A stretch of 64,000 bases of DNA, from positions 11,131,623-11,195,622 of the forward strand of contig NC_133165.1 of assembly GCF_040802235.1 (NCBI RefSeq). Reading direction: 5' to 3'. This DNA is from Manis javanica. Its lineage: Eukaryota; Chordata; Mammalia; Pholidota; Manidae. The notes below the pieces were generated by a model. It searched no databases. It had not been told where the DNA came from and was given only the letters and a program-made list of their open reading frames with translations. The translations under genes were made by a program, and so were the position numbers. Each line of letters starts with the position of its first letter. Position 1 is the first letter of the stretch. This document shows, in pieces, positions 62,763-64,000 of the stretch.

Positions 62763-62824
62763 CTTTGATGTATGCATACTGGTCAATAAATCTGCTTCTA
62801 ATGCTTTCATTTCCTCTTCTGAAT
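62763..62824 (-). CDS. NTS: Neurotensin/neuromedin N precursor, coding exon 2
   Basis: Second coding exon of the secreted precursor of neurotensin and neuromedin N. It is 62 bp, read on the minus strand: two bases completing a split codon from exon 1 (phase 1), then 20 codons reading SEEEMKALEADLLTSMHTSK. This matches the remembered mammalian segment just after the signal peptide. The acceptor is ttttacacag and the donor is G|gtaact, both canonical. Exon 1, with the start codon and signal peptide, is not found between 62825 and 64000, so intron 1 runs past the window edge. This is part of the N-terminal acidic pro-region, which has no known hormone activity. Intron 2 is phase 0 and carries the 208-bp duplication described separately. 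Too short for ORF calling; identified by the conserved protein and its splice sites. Confidence 0.93.
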
Positions 62825-64000
62825 CTGTGTAAAATGAAAACCACATGTTTACTATATAAATACATATTTTAATCTACAGATATCAATCTCAAAACAATTG
62901 TCTTAAAAGCTATTATATTTCCTATGCTTTTATTCTGTCTAAAATAGTATTAAAGAAAGACAATTATAGTTTTGTTTTTTAGTCTGACAGGCAGCTAGAG
63001 TCATAGAAGCACTTCTAAGAGAATCAATCAGCACATGATTACATACCAAAAGAGCTATTGAGGAATTGGAGTTTCTTATCTCTGAATTCCAGATAAAAAA
63101 ATTGATTATATCCTATCATAGACAAGTCATCAAACATGCTGGTTAGTTTTTACCAGTAATAGTTTACATTTATAGAATATATGCCTATAGATTTTTAAAA
63201 AACAGTATAATGATAGTCTTTCTCAAGACAAAATCAAAGGGAATTGCTTACTGATAATTTTAGAATAAGAAAGACACAAATTTATGTATCTTGAGAAGCT
63301 ATTTTGCAAAATACACCTTGAAAGAATTGTTTTTCTCCTTTAAACAACAATGTAGAATTTTATCACAGGCTATTAAGGAACTTTTCTAGCAGAAGTGGAG
63401 CTATCTATCAATACATGTAAAATAGTGTTGAAAATCAATTTCTTATTTTGTTTTAGAATTTCCCTTCCAGTTCCCACCAATAAATATTTTGCAGAGAAAA
63501 TATTAGAAAATACTATAAGGGAATAGAAATACAGTTACAGAAAACTATAATATGACTAACTTTAGCTCACTGATCTGTATGTCATAAAAAGAAGCAGAAG
63601 TTAAAATAACTCTCTCTGGTACTATACATTTTTAATAAAGACTGTCACACTTAGAGAAACTATTTGTTAAATTGTATCTAGGAGCTAAACTGTACCAGAG
63701 ATCTTTTTCTACTAATTTGTTAGAAGCCCAAGTTGTTTTTCAAAAGGAATGACAAATTCCATGCCATGAGCCATTTGTGAAAAATGTATACCAAAAATCC
63801 CCATAAATTTTGTCTTAACACAGCAAGAAATTTCAAGAATTAATAAGCACAGTGTTTAATCAACAACCCAATCTTTCTCACACACTCTAAGTGTACCTTT
63901 AACTTCATGTAATTATTAGATAAAATGATAATAGTAGAAAATTTGATATTTAATTTCATAAAAAGTTTGTGAAGGTAGAAGTTCAACATCTTTTTCTAAT
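62825..64000 (-). other. NTS: NTS intron 1, partial
   Basis: Sequence upstream of exon 2 on the minus strand, ending in the acceptor ttttacacag. I searched for the expected signal-peptide exon (hydrophobic core, ending Cys-Ser before a split codon) and did not find it, so the intron continues past 64000. The stretch is unique AT-rich DNA with no repeat I recognise. Confidence 0.75.

Noticed and set aside
1..64000. CRISPR arrays, operons, bacterial promoters, tRNA or rRNA genes
   Set aside because: The sequence is a mammalian nuclear locus. No regularly spaced repeats, cloverleaf-like genes or ribosomal segments were seen.

Overview
This is a stretch of AT-rich mammalian nuclear DNA, not a microbial or viral contig. 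It carries LINE-1 copies of several ages, three MLT1-type MaLR LTRs, MIR and L2-like relics, microsatellites, and one recognisable protein-coding gene split into small exons with GT-AG introns. No tRNA-derived or Alu-like SINE was seen. One L1 3' UTR type occurs twice, and a poly(A)-tailed retroposon at about 35.7-36.5 kb also stands out. From memory these point to a pangolin (Manis or a relative), but the window itself only proves a placental mammal.

The real gene is neurotensin/neuromedin N (NTS), on the minus strand at the right end. Coding exons 2, 3 and 4 lie at 62763-62824, 58413-58637 and 56082-56234. A poly(A) signal is at 55906-55911. The signal-peptide exon and promoter lie beyond the right edge. 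In human the NTS 3' flank leads toward MGAT4C, so positions 1-55000 correspond to that intergenic space. No MGAT4C exon was seen.

Layout. 1-1144: 5' end of a LINE-1 (minus strand) cut by the window edge, ORF1 open as far as visible. 1145-13579: AT-rich intergenic DNA with a short L1 3' end at 3287. 13595-19590: a full-length 6-kb LINE-1 (minus strand) with 15-bp target-site duplications and broken ORFs. 19606-28395: AT-rich DNA with a probable ERV-internal relic (about 22.97-25.6 kb), MIRs and a diverged copy of the 5.7-kb segment. 28396-38348: three MLT1 LTRs, L2-like sequence, and a poly(A)-tailed ERV-derived retroposon with 15-bp target-site duplications. 38472-43155: nested insertions (old L1, solo LTR, younger truncated L1). 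43156-55000: ancient L1, LTR and MIR fragments. 55880-64000: NTS, with a recent 208-bp direct duplication in intron 2.

Apart from NTS, almost every open reading frame here is either LINE-derived or chance. I see no multi-gene system. The most informative items are the transposon structures, which can be dated relative to each other, and the intronic duplication in NTS. No database search was run. Repeat family names come from remembered consensus sequences.
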